Below, in pieces: positions 1 through 11,002 of a stretch of 64,000 nucleotides of DNA. The stretch is from contig JAGFNK010000023.1 of the NCBI GenBank assembly GCA_025769875.1, positions 124,001 through 188,000 of the forward strand, read 5' to 3'. Both the position numbers and the translations under genes were made by a program. The notes below the pieces were generated by a model that did not search any database, was not told the origin of the DNA, and saw only the letters and a list, made by a program, of their open reading frames with translations. Within the stretch, counting starts at the first letter, position 1; each line of letters opens with the position of its first letter. This DNA is from Russula earlei. Its lineage: Eukaryota > Basidiomycota > Agaricomycetes > Russulales > Russulaceae.

Positions 1-792
1 TTTCGATTGTTGTTGGCGGGCGTTCGAAGAGGGCGGCGGTCGGCTTGAGGGCTGTCGTACGGTTTTGGTTTTGGCCGCTTTGGCGGAGCCGTGGGGGGAG
101 GCGCCGGCGGGGGCGGCTATTGCGGACGTTGCGTTCCTTTCCTTGCGCTCCGTCGCGGCCGAAGCGCGCATCGCGGATCGCACGAGCGGACGCATGTAGT
201 CCTCGACTCTCCTGTAAAAAAGGTGCGGGGAAAGCACAGTAAAAAAAAAAGGACGAAAGAAGATCGCTCATGAGAGGTGGGCTGGCTGGCTGACCCAAAA
301 CATAAACATCCGGAGGGGGGTCAAAAGAACGCACCGGTCGAAATGCTTGAGCGATTCCCCCGGTTGGATCTCAACGGCACCGTTCGGGTCGCGGCGGTCT
401 CTGCCCTCCGCCAACGCCAATGCTTTTTGACCCTTCTCTGTTTCCGCTGCTGCTGCTGCCGCCGCCGCCGCCGCATCCGTGCGACGTTTCTTGACTGGTG
501 GGGCCTTCGATGCGTCGATGTCGTTTTCGGCGCCTCCCTCTTCAATCCGTAGTCGTGCACGCTTCTGCCGATACTCTGCGTGGATTCTCGCTGCGTCCAG
601 CACGCGCGCAGCAGACTTGGGGATGCGTTCGGTGCTGATTCCGGTGCGGCTGTTGCCGCTGGATGGAGCGAGATCTGCGCCTCTAGGCAAATGAGAGTGA
701 AGCTTGATGGTGTGATACGAAGATCTGGGCTTGGCTTACCTTTCTTTCTTCTGTTGCTCGCGCACGGAACGTTTCGCGCGTTTATGAGGCAT
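1..792 (-). CDS. Conserved basic protein of unknown function, partial (C-terminus off the left edge)
   Basis: Three exons fit in phase: 792-740, 682-335, and 211 to the window edge. The start reads MPHKRAKRSVREQQKKE and the first intron (gtaagc...cctag) completes an Arg codon. The product is rich in Lys, Arg and Ala, with an alanine run of about ten residues. Downstream is a conserved-looking stretch, PGESLKHFDRRVEDYMRPL, which is split by the second intron. The tail seen here is low in complexity (Pro, Ser, Ala, Lys). No catalytic motif is visible. The charge suggests a nuclear or nucleolar protein, and a coiled-coil RNA-binding protein of the CCDC137 kind is one possibility, but that is a guess. 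The frame is still open at base 1, so the stop lies outside. Confidence 0.6.
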
Positions 793-1100
793 TGCTCAGT
801 GCACACACCGACCGCGAGTTTTTGGTTTGGATGGAGTTCTCCATATATTACATAATAACATAGTGGCAAACGACCCAGCACCGTACTATCGTGATGTAGC
901 ATGCATGTAAATAATATTTACTTTGTGATGTATACCGTAAGCCCAAAGTGCTACAAGATGTGGATTTGCTCCAAACAGTGGCCCCACTCGGAACCCTGCC
1001 ACTAGGAATCAAGAGTTCAACGCGCCAGGCAAGGAAATGTTTATCGAGGCAGAATGAAAAAAATGGAGGTTAGCCAGGAGGGGCTCGCCGGCAGTGCGTA

Positions 1101-4100
1101 TCAGTTTGCGTCCTTTTCCGCGTCCGTCGGCATCAGCAGGCCCACCGTATTCCCGAACCCGGCGAGAAAACACGTCCGCCCACTCACGAGGGGACGAACA
1201 CGGGTGAACGGCAACCGCGGCGTCTCCCGCGAGACCGCGGGCCGCGCGACGAATGCAGGCGGAGTAACTGGTTCGAGTGCTGCGAGGGGCGACGTACTGA
1301 TGCGCGCCTCGACAGGGTCGAAGGTCCATGCCTCCCACCGCTCGAGCGATGCCGCACTAAGCCCGTGGTCACGCTGTGCATGCACGGACAAATGTGCGGT
1401 ATCGCACATCCCCGCGTCTAGCGGTTTCCGAGAACGCCTCCGCAGGCCAACCACCTTCGATCCCGTGACGTCCCATGCGCCACGCTCACATGTCGTGCTT
1501 TGCGACCTGAGAAATCACAAGAGAGCGCCAGCGAGCGGGTATCTGCGGGGTATCTGACGGACCTAACGGCGCGTCAGACACGGTCTCCGGAACCACGAGG
1601 GTATCAGGAGCGGCCGCGCGACGCAGGGAGTCTTTCTCGGAGGCACGGCGCGAGAGCACGCCATGCCCAGAAACGGGGAACGGTGTGCTGTCCTCAGAAA
1701 TGGACGCATGTCGTGAACGAGGAGGCACCGGTGTTGAGGGTCTCGTGTTGGGACAATGAAGCCCGCGAGAGGAGACCCACGGTGATGCAGATAGCGGCGA
1801 TGAGTTATGCGGGCAGGTGCAGCGTGAGGACGAAGCTGCGGTTGACGTGGAGTTCTCAGGAGGAAGAAACAAGCGGAAAAAGTGGACGATAGGTCCGGCG
1901 GTGAGAATGAGAACGAATTCGTTGGACGAAGGCACGCCGCAGCGAATGCATGGCTTAGAGGGAGTTGCGCAGATGCGCAGAAACTTCAATGCGCCATAAG
2001 GCTCGTCGAAGAGGGCAATACAGGAGCTAGGTTTTACCGTCCCAGAGGGAGACAATACCTCCTTCTGTTGCAGCGGCAATGACAAGGGTACGCACGCTGT
2101 CCAGCTCCAGTATGCACGCGTGAAAGTTAGCAACTGTGTCGGCCGAGTTGCCAACCTGCAGGTGACATTCCGAAACGAGGGGAGGGTCAAAGCCAGGGAC
2201 AAGGTCTACGATATCGAGGGAACCGTCTTCGTTGGCGAAACCCCCTACGAGGCGACTGGTATCCGGGATACGTAAAATAGTGGACCAGACCACACAGCGT
2301 CTTTGGGGTGGAGATACCACAATGCGGCAGTCAAGCTTTGAGCTATCCCATTCGACCAACTTCCCATTTTCATGTGCTACGAAAACAGTCGGCAATTGAT
2401 CGGGGCGAGTGAAAGATATGGGTGTCGCCCTGCGGGGTATCTGGAAATTCACAAAGTGTAATCCAGTGACCCCCGACGACGCGCCGCGCAACACTCTTTG
2501 TGGTCGACCACCAGCGGGTGCTGGTAAAGCCCAAATGGCCACTATGCCTGCCCCGGTTCCTGCCACGCAGAAGGAGCCCATATCGTCTAGTGTAAGTGCG
2601 GTGATGACAGGACTTAAATTTGACGGTCCCACATCGAGGGCATCCGCGGTGTTAAGCGCAATCGGCGCTGCACACCCATTGTTCCACAGTACGAGCTCGT
2701 TCGCAATGCTCACAGCGGCGACTGTTCGCCCATCCCCACTCGCTGCTAGCAATTCGATGTCCGTCGAATGAGCGCGAGGTAGCGCAGCAAACGCGAGAGG
2801 GGCCTTTGGGGGATCCGTGCTAAGTATTGATAACGGCTCAGCATCTGCACGATGGCGTTGCGCTTCAAGGCGCTCGGCATCTTTGAGCAAATAAAGAAGG
2901 AGGGCGTAGAGTGCGGCAACAGTGGCAGCGATGGGGAGTATGACAATGCGTGCCATCCACGCAGAGGTGCGCATAATCCAGGAGTAAGATAATAGGGAAG
3001 ATGGTTGGGTACGCGTGATAGGCTGGGCAGCGTCTGCAGGACGGAACATGAGAAGAGTGGGTGCTTCGATGCGTAAATGTAGTAGGGGGTCTTCTCTCGG
3101 GTTGAGTAATCGCCAGGTGTGCCATGCGGGGTCCTCTGCACCTAAAAGAAGATCCTGCTTGCGTTGTTGAGCAAGGGGTATAGATGTCGGTATGATAGGG
3201 GTATCAGAAAGGCGGGCAGCAGGGGATGTCACAAAGCAGAGAGTCCCAGTCGTCGCGAGAAGCTGAAGAAGTACACGTTATCAAGGCATGCTGCATTAGC
3301 TGAATAACTTGGCTCGTACCAAGAGCAAACTAATGTTTTTGTTTGCACGACCAGGGAGTAGTCCATGCAGAACCGTCATAACTTTACGACCAATTCCATC
3401 GGATTGGACGATCTGTCCCGGGGCCGCAGGCTGGATCGATGGCGTATAACTCGCGTTTTGTTGCAGTAGCTCTTCAAGTTCCAGACGCTGAAGATCGATA
3501 GACAAAACTGCTACAAAGAACGTGTGCACAAGAAACCAATGGGCGACGAGAACGACAACAGCAAAGGCACAGAATTGGCGCGTTGCACCACGTGCAAAAA
3601 ACGCGATTATCCCGAGAATGACATTGTACGTGAGGACCTTGAGGGAGTTAGAAGTCCCAGCTCGTGACAGACCCTCAGCAATACGTTCTTTGACAGGAAG
3701 GGTTATGGATGTCTTGACAACGGCTTCGACCTGAGATGTAATAAGAAACAAATGGAAAACTCTCGCAATTGGCATGTCACGAACCAGGCTGAACATATTC
3801 TCTGCACCTATGAACATGATCACCAGAGGAAATATTCCCCTGTAACGAGTGGTTAGAGAAAGGTCCTTCACACTGATATGCGCTCACCAAGGCACCATAG
3901 TAACTCGAAAGCCCACGAGGGCACAGACGCTTAGGCTGGTGATGGTACTCACGAGGACCTCAATGACACCGGTGAAAATCAGACCTATTCCGTCATGCAC
4001 CGGAAGCCCTTTCTGCATGAACTGGCTGAAAGTGATCGCAAGAGCTATGTAGGCGAGATAGATGAACACGGTGAGTACAGAGGTATCAGTAGAGGATGAA

Positions 4101-5053
4101 TTGCGTGTCGTGTACTGTGTAGCATTGAGTCAGGTTAAAGGCCACCGCGCGGAAGGCAACATACCTCCAAGGCGAAGAGCTTCGGCTGCTGGGTCTCAGT
4201 GATCAAGTCGGCGCTGTTCTTTGACGCGTCCTCCAGTATCTGGAGCCACAAAGTATGTCCCGTCTTCCCAAGACAGTCTTTTTCTGGAAAGAAGTATGTA
4301 AGGGCCAAGAACACTGTGGACCCTGCGTCTACGCTTGAATATTCGCTTTTGTCGCGCCACGCAACTACCATCTGTGGTTCGATCGGCACACCAGCGACGG
4401 ATACGTTATTCGAAGGCGCAAGGGTATTGAGTACGTTCGTGTCCGCCATGAGCGCACGTTCTTCATGATGCCAGAACATCAAGGGAGAGATTACGAGACA
4501 TCGCCCGTCGGGGCGTCGCAGGCAGGGTACCTTTCGCGCAGCAAGGGCATTTGAAATTTGGTGCTCAAGGTGCAGAATTGCACGCAGAAGGCGGCGGCTT
4601 AGCACCTCGGAATCAGCGGAGGCGGAGTTATACACGAGCACGCGTTCTACGCGTAACGTCTGCTCGACGCCGCAGCGTGCGCGGACGACAGGGTCTTCGC
4701 GAACGTGGAAGCCATCGTGAGCCGCCCAAATATCGCGGAGGTGGTGTTGAGCGTCATAACTGGAGATAGCGTCGGCAGCAAGGAAGGGGTCGAGAATCTG
4801 GGAGGAGAAGTGGGCGAGGAAGCGGGGCTGAGAGGACGAATAGATGGCAAGTGCAGGGTAGAAGAGAGAGGTGATGACGACGGCAGAGATAAGGATGACG
4901 CGAATTTGATGTGTTGCACAGTGCCTTTATGATTGATTCCGTTCAGTGCGAGATAAGGAAGAGTACACATGCGACGTACAATCCAAAGCGATGGAAGAGC
5001 CTGTGGCCCGTTGTGCGAACGCGGAGCAGGAGGAGCGGCCCCACGGTGTCCAT
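1101..5053 (-). CDS. scp1: SCAP, SREBP cleavage-activating protein homologue (one frame break inside)
   Basis: Multi-pass ER protein that escorts the membrane-bound transcription factor SREBP to the Golgi when sterol (or, in fungi, oxygen) is low. Exons: 5053-4980, 4924-4165, 4114-3888, 3839-3320, 3262-1507, 1454-1101; about 1,229 residues. After an N-terminal membrane segment comes a lumenal loop, then a sterol-sensing domain spread over exons 3-4 (segments such as VTMVPW and GIFPLVIMFIGAENMF). A last helix follows in exon 5, then WD40-type blades, for example GIVSLWDG and LERWEAWTFDP near the C-terminus. All introns are about 48-57 nt and keep phase. One thing is odd: at about 2023-2030 the reading must shift by one base, because a TAG follows GGT AAA ACC while the homologous blade continues in the next frame. 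The start was chosen because a gtacgt donor joins it in phase to exon 2. SCAP identity is strong, but whether this copy is functional is uncertain. Confidence 0.85.
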
Positions 5054-5479
5054 GGAGGAGGGTGGGTGAGAAGATGGTGCTACACGAGGCCGGTGGGCTA
5101 ACTTGAAAAATGGCACGATTAAGACGGGAATCCGATTACTGCAATCGCTGCGCAGTCGATTAATGCTTGTTCAAGCAGGCCGGATGCAGTAAGGACGGAT
5201 ATAAATGTTAATGACGATGCTGTGCGCGCGTTCGAATCATGAGAACGAGTTCGGGGTCGACGGAGCTGAGCTGATATATGTGGTCGTTAACAAGTCATGA
5301 AGAGAGAAACTGGCCGGTCACCTGTACGCTTTGTCTTTCTGAATGTAGTCGCCGCGATGAAAGGGACGAGGGACGCGTTGATCATGAGAAAACAGTGGCG
5401 ACCGCAGACGCCCGAGATGACCGAAGCGACTGCAAAAGCTCGTCTCGGCCCGTTCACGTCGGGTTTCGTTTCCACTCCA
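5054..5479. promoter_or_regulatory. Divergent intergenic region between SCAP and PDX1
   Basis: These 426 bases separate the start codons of SCAP (minus) and PDX1 (plus) and must hold both promoters. I see no certain TATA box or recognised sterol-response element. The function is inferred from position only. Confidence 0.4.
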
Positions 5480-6663
5480 ATGACATTACTTAGGTCGACC
5501 CTTCACCACTCACGAAGATGTGTGTTTCTCTATCGCACCTCTCTATATCATCACCACAACTGACACGCTACACTTTAGGGCTCAGCGCGACCTCTGCACC
5601 TCATGCCATCACTCAGTTCAAGATGCCCGCTATGTCCCCGACCATGACAGAGGGAGGGATCGCGTCATGGAAAAAAAGAGAGGGCGAGAGCTTTACCGCT
5701 GGGGACGTGCTACTTGAAATTGTATGCTAGAGCAACATCGTTCGTGGGACCCCACCGATGACCACTCCCCGACTGTACAGGAAACGGACAAGGCAGTTAT
5801 CGACGTAGAAGCACAGGATGATGGGTTCATGGGCAAAATCCTGGTTTGCTACTTTCCTGTAGCTGTGATTGACCCGGTGCTCTAACAACTCGACGTATAT
5901 ATGATAGGTCCAGGACGGGCAGAAGAACATCCCTGTCGGAAAAGTCATTGCACTCTTAGCAGAAGAGGGTGATGATATCTCCAACATCGAGGTCTCTGAG
6001 AACGTACTTGAGGACGCTGCGCCTGCTAGTAAGCAGGAGCAGGAGCAAGCACCCGCTCCTCCCCAATCTGCTTCAACTCCGACCCCATCTCCCAAAGCGA
6101 CACATCGCGTATCACACTCACGACCTCTTTTCCCGTCTGTGGCGCGTTTGCTACAAGAATATGGTGTCCATGATCCCGGGAAAATCAAAGGCACTGGAAT
6201 CCGTGGAATGTTGACCAAGGGGGACGTCCTCGCCTTCCTCGGCAAGGCGTCTAGTCCAACGGGCACATTCAAGCAGGCCACGCTCAAGCCAGGTCCAGGA
6301 GCTCCTCAGGTGGCAGAGGCAAAGGTAGAGAAGGTACGTCCGGTCAAATATATATTGCCGTCTCCGTACTCAACGCAACAAATTACCTTAGCCGCTGGAT
6401 GGACTGGCAATTCGCCAGCTCATTGTACAAAGCATGTCTCAGACGGCAGCCAAGACGCGTGCCGCGGCAGGTGAGCGCCTCCATACACACATTCCTATCA
6501 AGTACCCCAACTCATACTCTCCGCAGCACGGCCCATGGTGGCCGAGTTTGACTCCCTCATTGCGGACTATCTCCCCCCAACCCCCACTTCCCCAGCCAGG
6601 ACGATATCACCTCTCCCGCTTTCAAAACCGACGCCGGTCGACTTCCTTGACGGTCTCGTATAA
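5480..6663 (+). CDS. PDX1: Pyruvate dehydrogenase complex protein X (E3-binding protein)
   Basis: Mitochondrial component that anchors dihydrolipoamide dehydrogenase (E3) to the E2 core of pyruvate dehydrogenase. Six exons: 5480-5519, 5579-5721, 5781-5843, 5908-6333, 6392-6470, 6527-6663; 295 residues, all phases consistent. The N-terminus is short, basic and Ser/Leu-rich, like a mitochondrial presequence. The lipoyl domain follows ([14 protein letters not shown]) with the lipoylation site in [10 protein letters not shown]. After a Pro/Ala linker comes the peripheral subunit-binding domain ([10 protein letters not shown] and [15 protein letters not shown]). The C-terminal part is short and lacks the E2 acyltransferase catalytic domain, which separates protein X from E2. 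It ends 121 bp from the end of the convergent RAD1 gene. Confidence 0.9.
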
Positions 6664-6784
6664 AGTCCGATGCTTTTTGTTATTCACCCATCGAGCTTCG
6701 CATAATATTAGACGCGTGACACTCTTCTACGACGGTATAACGTCAGAGGCTTTGTATGGTCAAGTGACACGTAATCCACGCTGG

Positions 6785-8238
6785 TCATTCAGCCTCGTCA
6801 AGAGGGAGGAACTGAAAATCCATAGAACGAGTCAATTGTATTTAAATACTGATAGATGTGGTTTACCCGGAACGAGATAAAAGCCTCGCTGGTCCCACCC
6901 CGGGCGAGAGGTGACGACACAAGAAATTGCATATTCATGGTTCCATCAGTGCCAATGCGCAGCGACGTTTTGCTCGAGTTCTGCAGTGCCCGTTGTGCCC
7001 GTGCGATGTGCGCCACTCGGTAACTGGATATCAATCCATCATAATGCCATTTTCTCAGACAAATATCCAAACCTAAAAGAAACCGGTTTTGTGCAGTGTA
7101 CTGTCTCCAGCACCTCGCGGTCGTTCGGGTAATCCATCTAAGATGCTGAAGTGAGCTCCCAGCAGGTGTGGGATCGAACGATATCCCGTACTTCTGTGCT
7201 TCCAAAAACTCCTTGAGCTTGAATCCGAAAAACTGGCGCTGCTGCTGTCGCACGTGGTCTTCGCGCCAGCTCGCTCTGTTCTGGAGGGCTACCCATGAGA
7301 GTGATCTTCTCGCACGATGGATCGATCTCGGAAAGGGCATCGCGAAGCCAGGATGACTGTGAACGTTCGATTGAACCCTTGCGCCGACAACGCACGCCCT
7401 TACCTTTAAAATGAGCTGAAGAAGGCTGCCTTTAAAATGAGCTGTGGTTCTGTGGGTACATCTTCCAACTGGGGCCCGCTCACGTTTCTTCGATGTCAAA
7501 AGACACGTCGGGTTGAGCATCGACTGTATATGTCGTTACCTCGAACTTTGCATCCGGTTCTGCCGAACCCTCCGCACTGGGAATCGTTTGATAAGGCGTC
7601 TATGTGCATAAAATGAGGGGACACGTACATGAGTAAGGACAAGGGATGTCCTTTGCCGGCGTACGACAACCGCATCCCAACGGTCTTTCCTGCGGTTGCG
7701 CCGAAGTACGCATCGATTCTCCCTCGCGGCACGTCATCGTCCCCGCCGTGCTCGCGATCGCGTACCCACCTCCGATTCTGTGCTCGACCCTCCGAGATAC
7801 TGGGCGCTGAACCGGTGGAGAATATTGACAGAGAATCTATTAATGTATGCAGAGGGAACTCTAGCACCGTCGCTTCTTCCGTCTGGGACGGGCCCGGGGG
7901 CGTCGGGGACGCGGATGGTGATTTTATCGGAGGGCTGTAAGTAAACTCGTCGAATATCTCGGCAGGAACATATGCAGCGGCTGCTTGCGCGTGCATGTTG
8001 GTGAAAAACGTCATCTGCATGGCGGAGCCACATACCCGCCACTAAAGAGGACTCTTCAACATACACGGTTAAACCACCGTTGGTGATCATCATTGTCGCA
8101 AACTGGGTCATAGGTTAGCCCCGCGAATTGGCCGCAGCTGGCATAGCTCACGTCCACAAAGTTCACCCCTCTCAGGAGGGTACCAAAGTGGCGGAGATCA
8201 TGCATGGACGCTACCAGAACCTCACATCGAGCAGACAT
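6785..8238 (-). CDS. RAD1: RAD1, subunit of the 9-1-1 DNA damage checkpoint clamp
   Basis: With Rad9 and Hus1 this forms a PCNA-like ring loaded at damaged DNA to activate the checkpoint kinase. Nine exons read in one consistent frame: 8238-8152, 8102-8036, 7983-7629, 7576-7484, 7449-7404, 7356-7192, 7137-7073, 7023-6867, 6811-6785; 353 residues. Diagnostic segments are HDLRHFGTLLRGVNFVD at the N-terminus, AEIFDEFTY, GMRLSYAGKGHPLSLL, LILKSSWLRDALSEIDPSC, APVFRIQAQGVFGSTE, SYRVAHIARAQRALQ, and a short last exon after FISFR. It is longer than human RAD1 (282), partly because of a Ser/Pro-rich insertion after the first PCNA-like half. The weak point is a 34-nt intron (7483-7450) next to a small direct repeat; other junctions there may be possible. 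Confidence 0.9.
7404..7450. repeat. Short direct repeat at a RAD1 splice junction
   Basis: A 16-base unit (on the minus strand CAGCTCATTTTAAAGG) occurs twice, 26 bases apart. The first copy overlaps the acceptor side of a very short intron and the second carries the next donor. The repeat makes exon choice ambiguous and looks like a local tandem duplication. Confidence 0.7.
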
Positions 8239-8488
8239 TGACCGTCTGGAGGGGGGAAAGATCACGGAGCGCTCACTGTTGGCGTACGCTGCTGCCGGAA
8301 ATGACTGGCATTTGACATGATCCACGTTCTCAAAGAAGAGAAGAGAAGGGAAAGTTTAGATAAAAGGGAGACGTGACATAAATCACATGATTGTGACAGC
8401 GAGCTTCTGCTAAGCTCTGATCCGACCCCGAAGCGGAAGCGGTGACCTGCTCAGCAAGCGCCCGCTCCCTCGTTACTTCTCAACTCGC
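8239..8488. promoter_or_regulatory. Divergent intergenic region between RAD1 and the PI-PLC gene
   Basis: Only 250 bases separate the two start codons, so both promoters must lie here. No specific motif was recognised. Confidence 0.4.
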
Positions 8489-10170
8489 ATGGAGTGCCAC
8501 CTCTTCAACCTCACCGACAAACCCTTTTTGGTTAAACCGGAGAGCTTGGGGAATGAGGTCGAGCTCGTGGTCCTCCCGAACGACTTTGCTACCCTTCCCG
8601 CTGGCGGGAACAACTTCACGTTGTCATCGGCAGGAGGTCGATCGGAGGTCGCGCTCGAGAAGGCGGGGCTTGAGCTCGACGTAGAGCGGCGGTACGTCAA
8701 CTTGAAGAAGTCACCCCGCTTCCGATGGAACAACGTCTCCATGCCCGAAGATTGTCCATGGCGCATATATCGCGATCAGGTGGCTTCTTTGGTTCCATTG
8801 TGATGGTCGGCCAAGTGCTCACGAAGGAATGCCGTAGTCCTCTGGGAAACGTGTTGACATCCTGGTCCTGCCTAAGCGAGCCTTGGAGTCGTTCCTCTCC
8901 GACTTGCCAGACAAAACTCCTCTTTATTCTCTTTGTTTACCTGGCAAGTCCGCATCATGGTCGCTCCTTCTCCGAGGAATCTGACTGTTCAGTATAGGCA
9001 CCCATGACACGTAGGTGCCCTGCGACCTCGAAATGTCGTCTGGTCTGATGACACCTTTGTAGCGTGGCCTTTTATGGGTGGCCGATCACTCAGTGTCAGT
9101 CCGCGACTACTCCGCTCTTTGTGCAGCTCACCAATGGCATTCGCGTTCTCGATATTCGCCTTGCTATCAAGAACAGGCGGCTCGTCGCCTACCACGGTCA
9201 GATTCCGCAACGCACGACCTTTCGATCTATTCTGTGCGACCTTCATGCCTTCCTCACCTCCCCTACGTCCGCGCGCGAGACTGTCATCGTCTCGATAAAA
9301 CAAGAAGACTTTGATACCCGAAGCCCTAAAGTATTCTCGGGTTTAGTACGTGAGGAGATCGAAGCCGGCCCTGGAGGAAGGGACATGTGGTTCCTGCAAA
9401 ATCGCATACCGAATCTAGGCGAGGTGCGCGGGAAGGCTATCATGTTTAGCCGGTTCGGTGGTGATGGTGCAGAGTGGGAGGGTGGGCTGGAGGGAATGGG
9501 GATTCACCCAACAAACTGGCCAGACAGCGCGAGAGAGGGTTTTACGTGGATGTGCAAGGACGTCCTTGTACGGACGCAGGACTGGTACGTCGTCCCCCTC
9601 ATGTATGTCGCACCGCCGCATCACATCGTTGATGTTTGTTACCATAGGTATAGAATTCCTTCCTTCTTATACATCCCCGAGAAGACGCAGCTTTCCGTAG
9701 AGTTTCTCCTACCCCCACCCGCCGACATCACTGAACGAGTTTTGTCTATCACATACTTCTCCGCTTCCTCGTTCCCTCTGGCGACACCGACGATCGTCTC
9801 GACAGGCTTTGGGTGGCCGAGTGTCGGCCTGGGGTTTGAAGGGGTCAATTCGCGCGTTGCCCGCTTCTTGCTGGACGCAATCAAGGAGGACGTGATGCTG
9901 CGTGCATGGGTGCTAATGGACTTTTATGACCAGCCAGTAGGAAGCGGCGTTGTGCCATTGCTGATAGAATGTAATTTCAGGGAACGCCCAGGAGACGCTC
10001 ACGGCGCGATTGCGCCCGATCGAACACATAAGCTAAACTGTACGTCTGTTTTATTTTTCACCCCCACGGCCTGTGATAATCATAACTTTTGTCTCGATGG
10101 ATGCTTATATAGGGTCACAAACAACAAAGATCATGTCCTAGAGCTTCGGCGATGGGAAGTGTCTGATTAG
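8489..10170 (+). CDS. PI-PLC X-domain phosphodiesterase-like protein
   Basis: Member of the bacterial-type phosphatidylinositol-specific phospholipase C family, which uses two histidines to cleave glycerophosphodiester bonds. Exons: 8489-8779, 8838-8943, 8998-9010, 9063-9584, 9648-10170; about 484 residues. The N-terminal part is a jelly-roll-like extension (VNLKKSPRFRWNNVS). The catalytic core has LCLPGTHDTVAFYGW (first histidine), NGIRVLDIRL and VAYHGQ (second histidine), then RTQDWYRIPSF. Two oddities: intron 2 starts with GC (gcaagt...tatag), and exon 3 is only 13 bases and encodes most of THDT. The family usually ends soon after VPLLIECNF, so the last 60 or so residues before the stop at 10170 may be read-through past a missed 3' intron. 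No signal peptide was seen. The substrate is unknown. Confidence 0.85.
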
Positions 10171-11002
10171 CGATGGTGCATTGCGTCGCTCCGTTATCGA
10201 TGCATGGCATCCGCTACCGACGGCTTTTCATCATAGTATAACCCGCTAAGAGTTTTCCTTAATAATGAACAGCGAGAAACAAATCACGATGCGTACCAGC
10301 GGTTGCGAGCAGCCAAAGGGTGAACTGGCGGATGGCCGTCGCATTGACTACCTGCATGCAGGAGCCTGCCCTGTATCTCCCCTAACGAATCTTCTACAGA
10401 AGGCTGCCTCGCTGCAGTTAGCAGCGATCGTAACATGCCGTCTACGTAAACATTAGCAGGCAGCCATAGGTTGACGGAGTGTTGGCGGCTCCTAACAGGC
10501 CAAATGTGGAAGTCGAAGAGCTCTGTTAAACCGCCGCCGTCACCCATGTTTCTTTTGCTGGTTGGAAAGGGACGTCAAGTTTACAAACGTGAAACCTGCT
10601 TGGAAGAAGAGGGCTGTAGGACATTCTGCTTTTCATGTTATAAATGAAAGGGAGCACGCTGAGGGGCGCGGCTGGCACGCTACTCCCCTCCTGCCTCCAG
10701 AGACTTTCTGCACCGTAAAACCCCTAGCAAGTGAGTGCTCAATTTGCCAAAGATGCCCAGGGAACATGTAGCGTCATCGCCGTCCGATCTACAGAGTGTA
10801 TCAAACATCCGAGCGGTACCCTGACTATGGATCTCCGAAGCGAGGCTGGTTCTTGGACCATCCATGATCTTGCTGAGGATCTCTTTGGGGTTTGTTTTGC
10901 ATGTGATACGCAGGATAACGATTACCCATGCCAACCACAGGATTCCCCGACCAGCTGCGCCGAGTATCCTTGGGCGGTTGGCTCAGATAGACGTGCGCGG
11001 GA
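10171..11002. other. Intergenic region, no gene recognised
   Basis: Only short open frames without family motifs. One stretch around 10,820-11,040 reads as a plausible acidic peptide (IHDLAEDLFG) and could be a 5' exon of the downstream zinc-finger gene, but I could not join it in phase. Confidence 0.4.

Noticed and set aside
321..902. A 193-codon minus-strand frame over the first gene
   Set aside because: It overlaps the spliced gene in another frame and is a composition artefact of the Ala/Arg-rich stretch.
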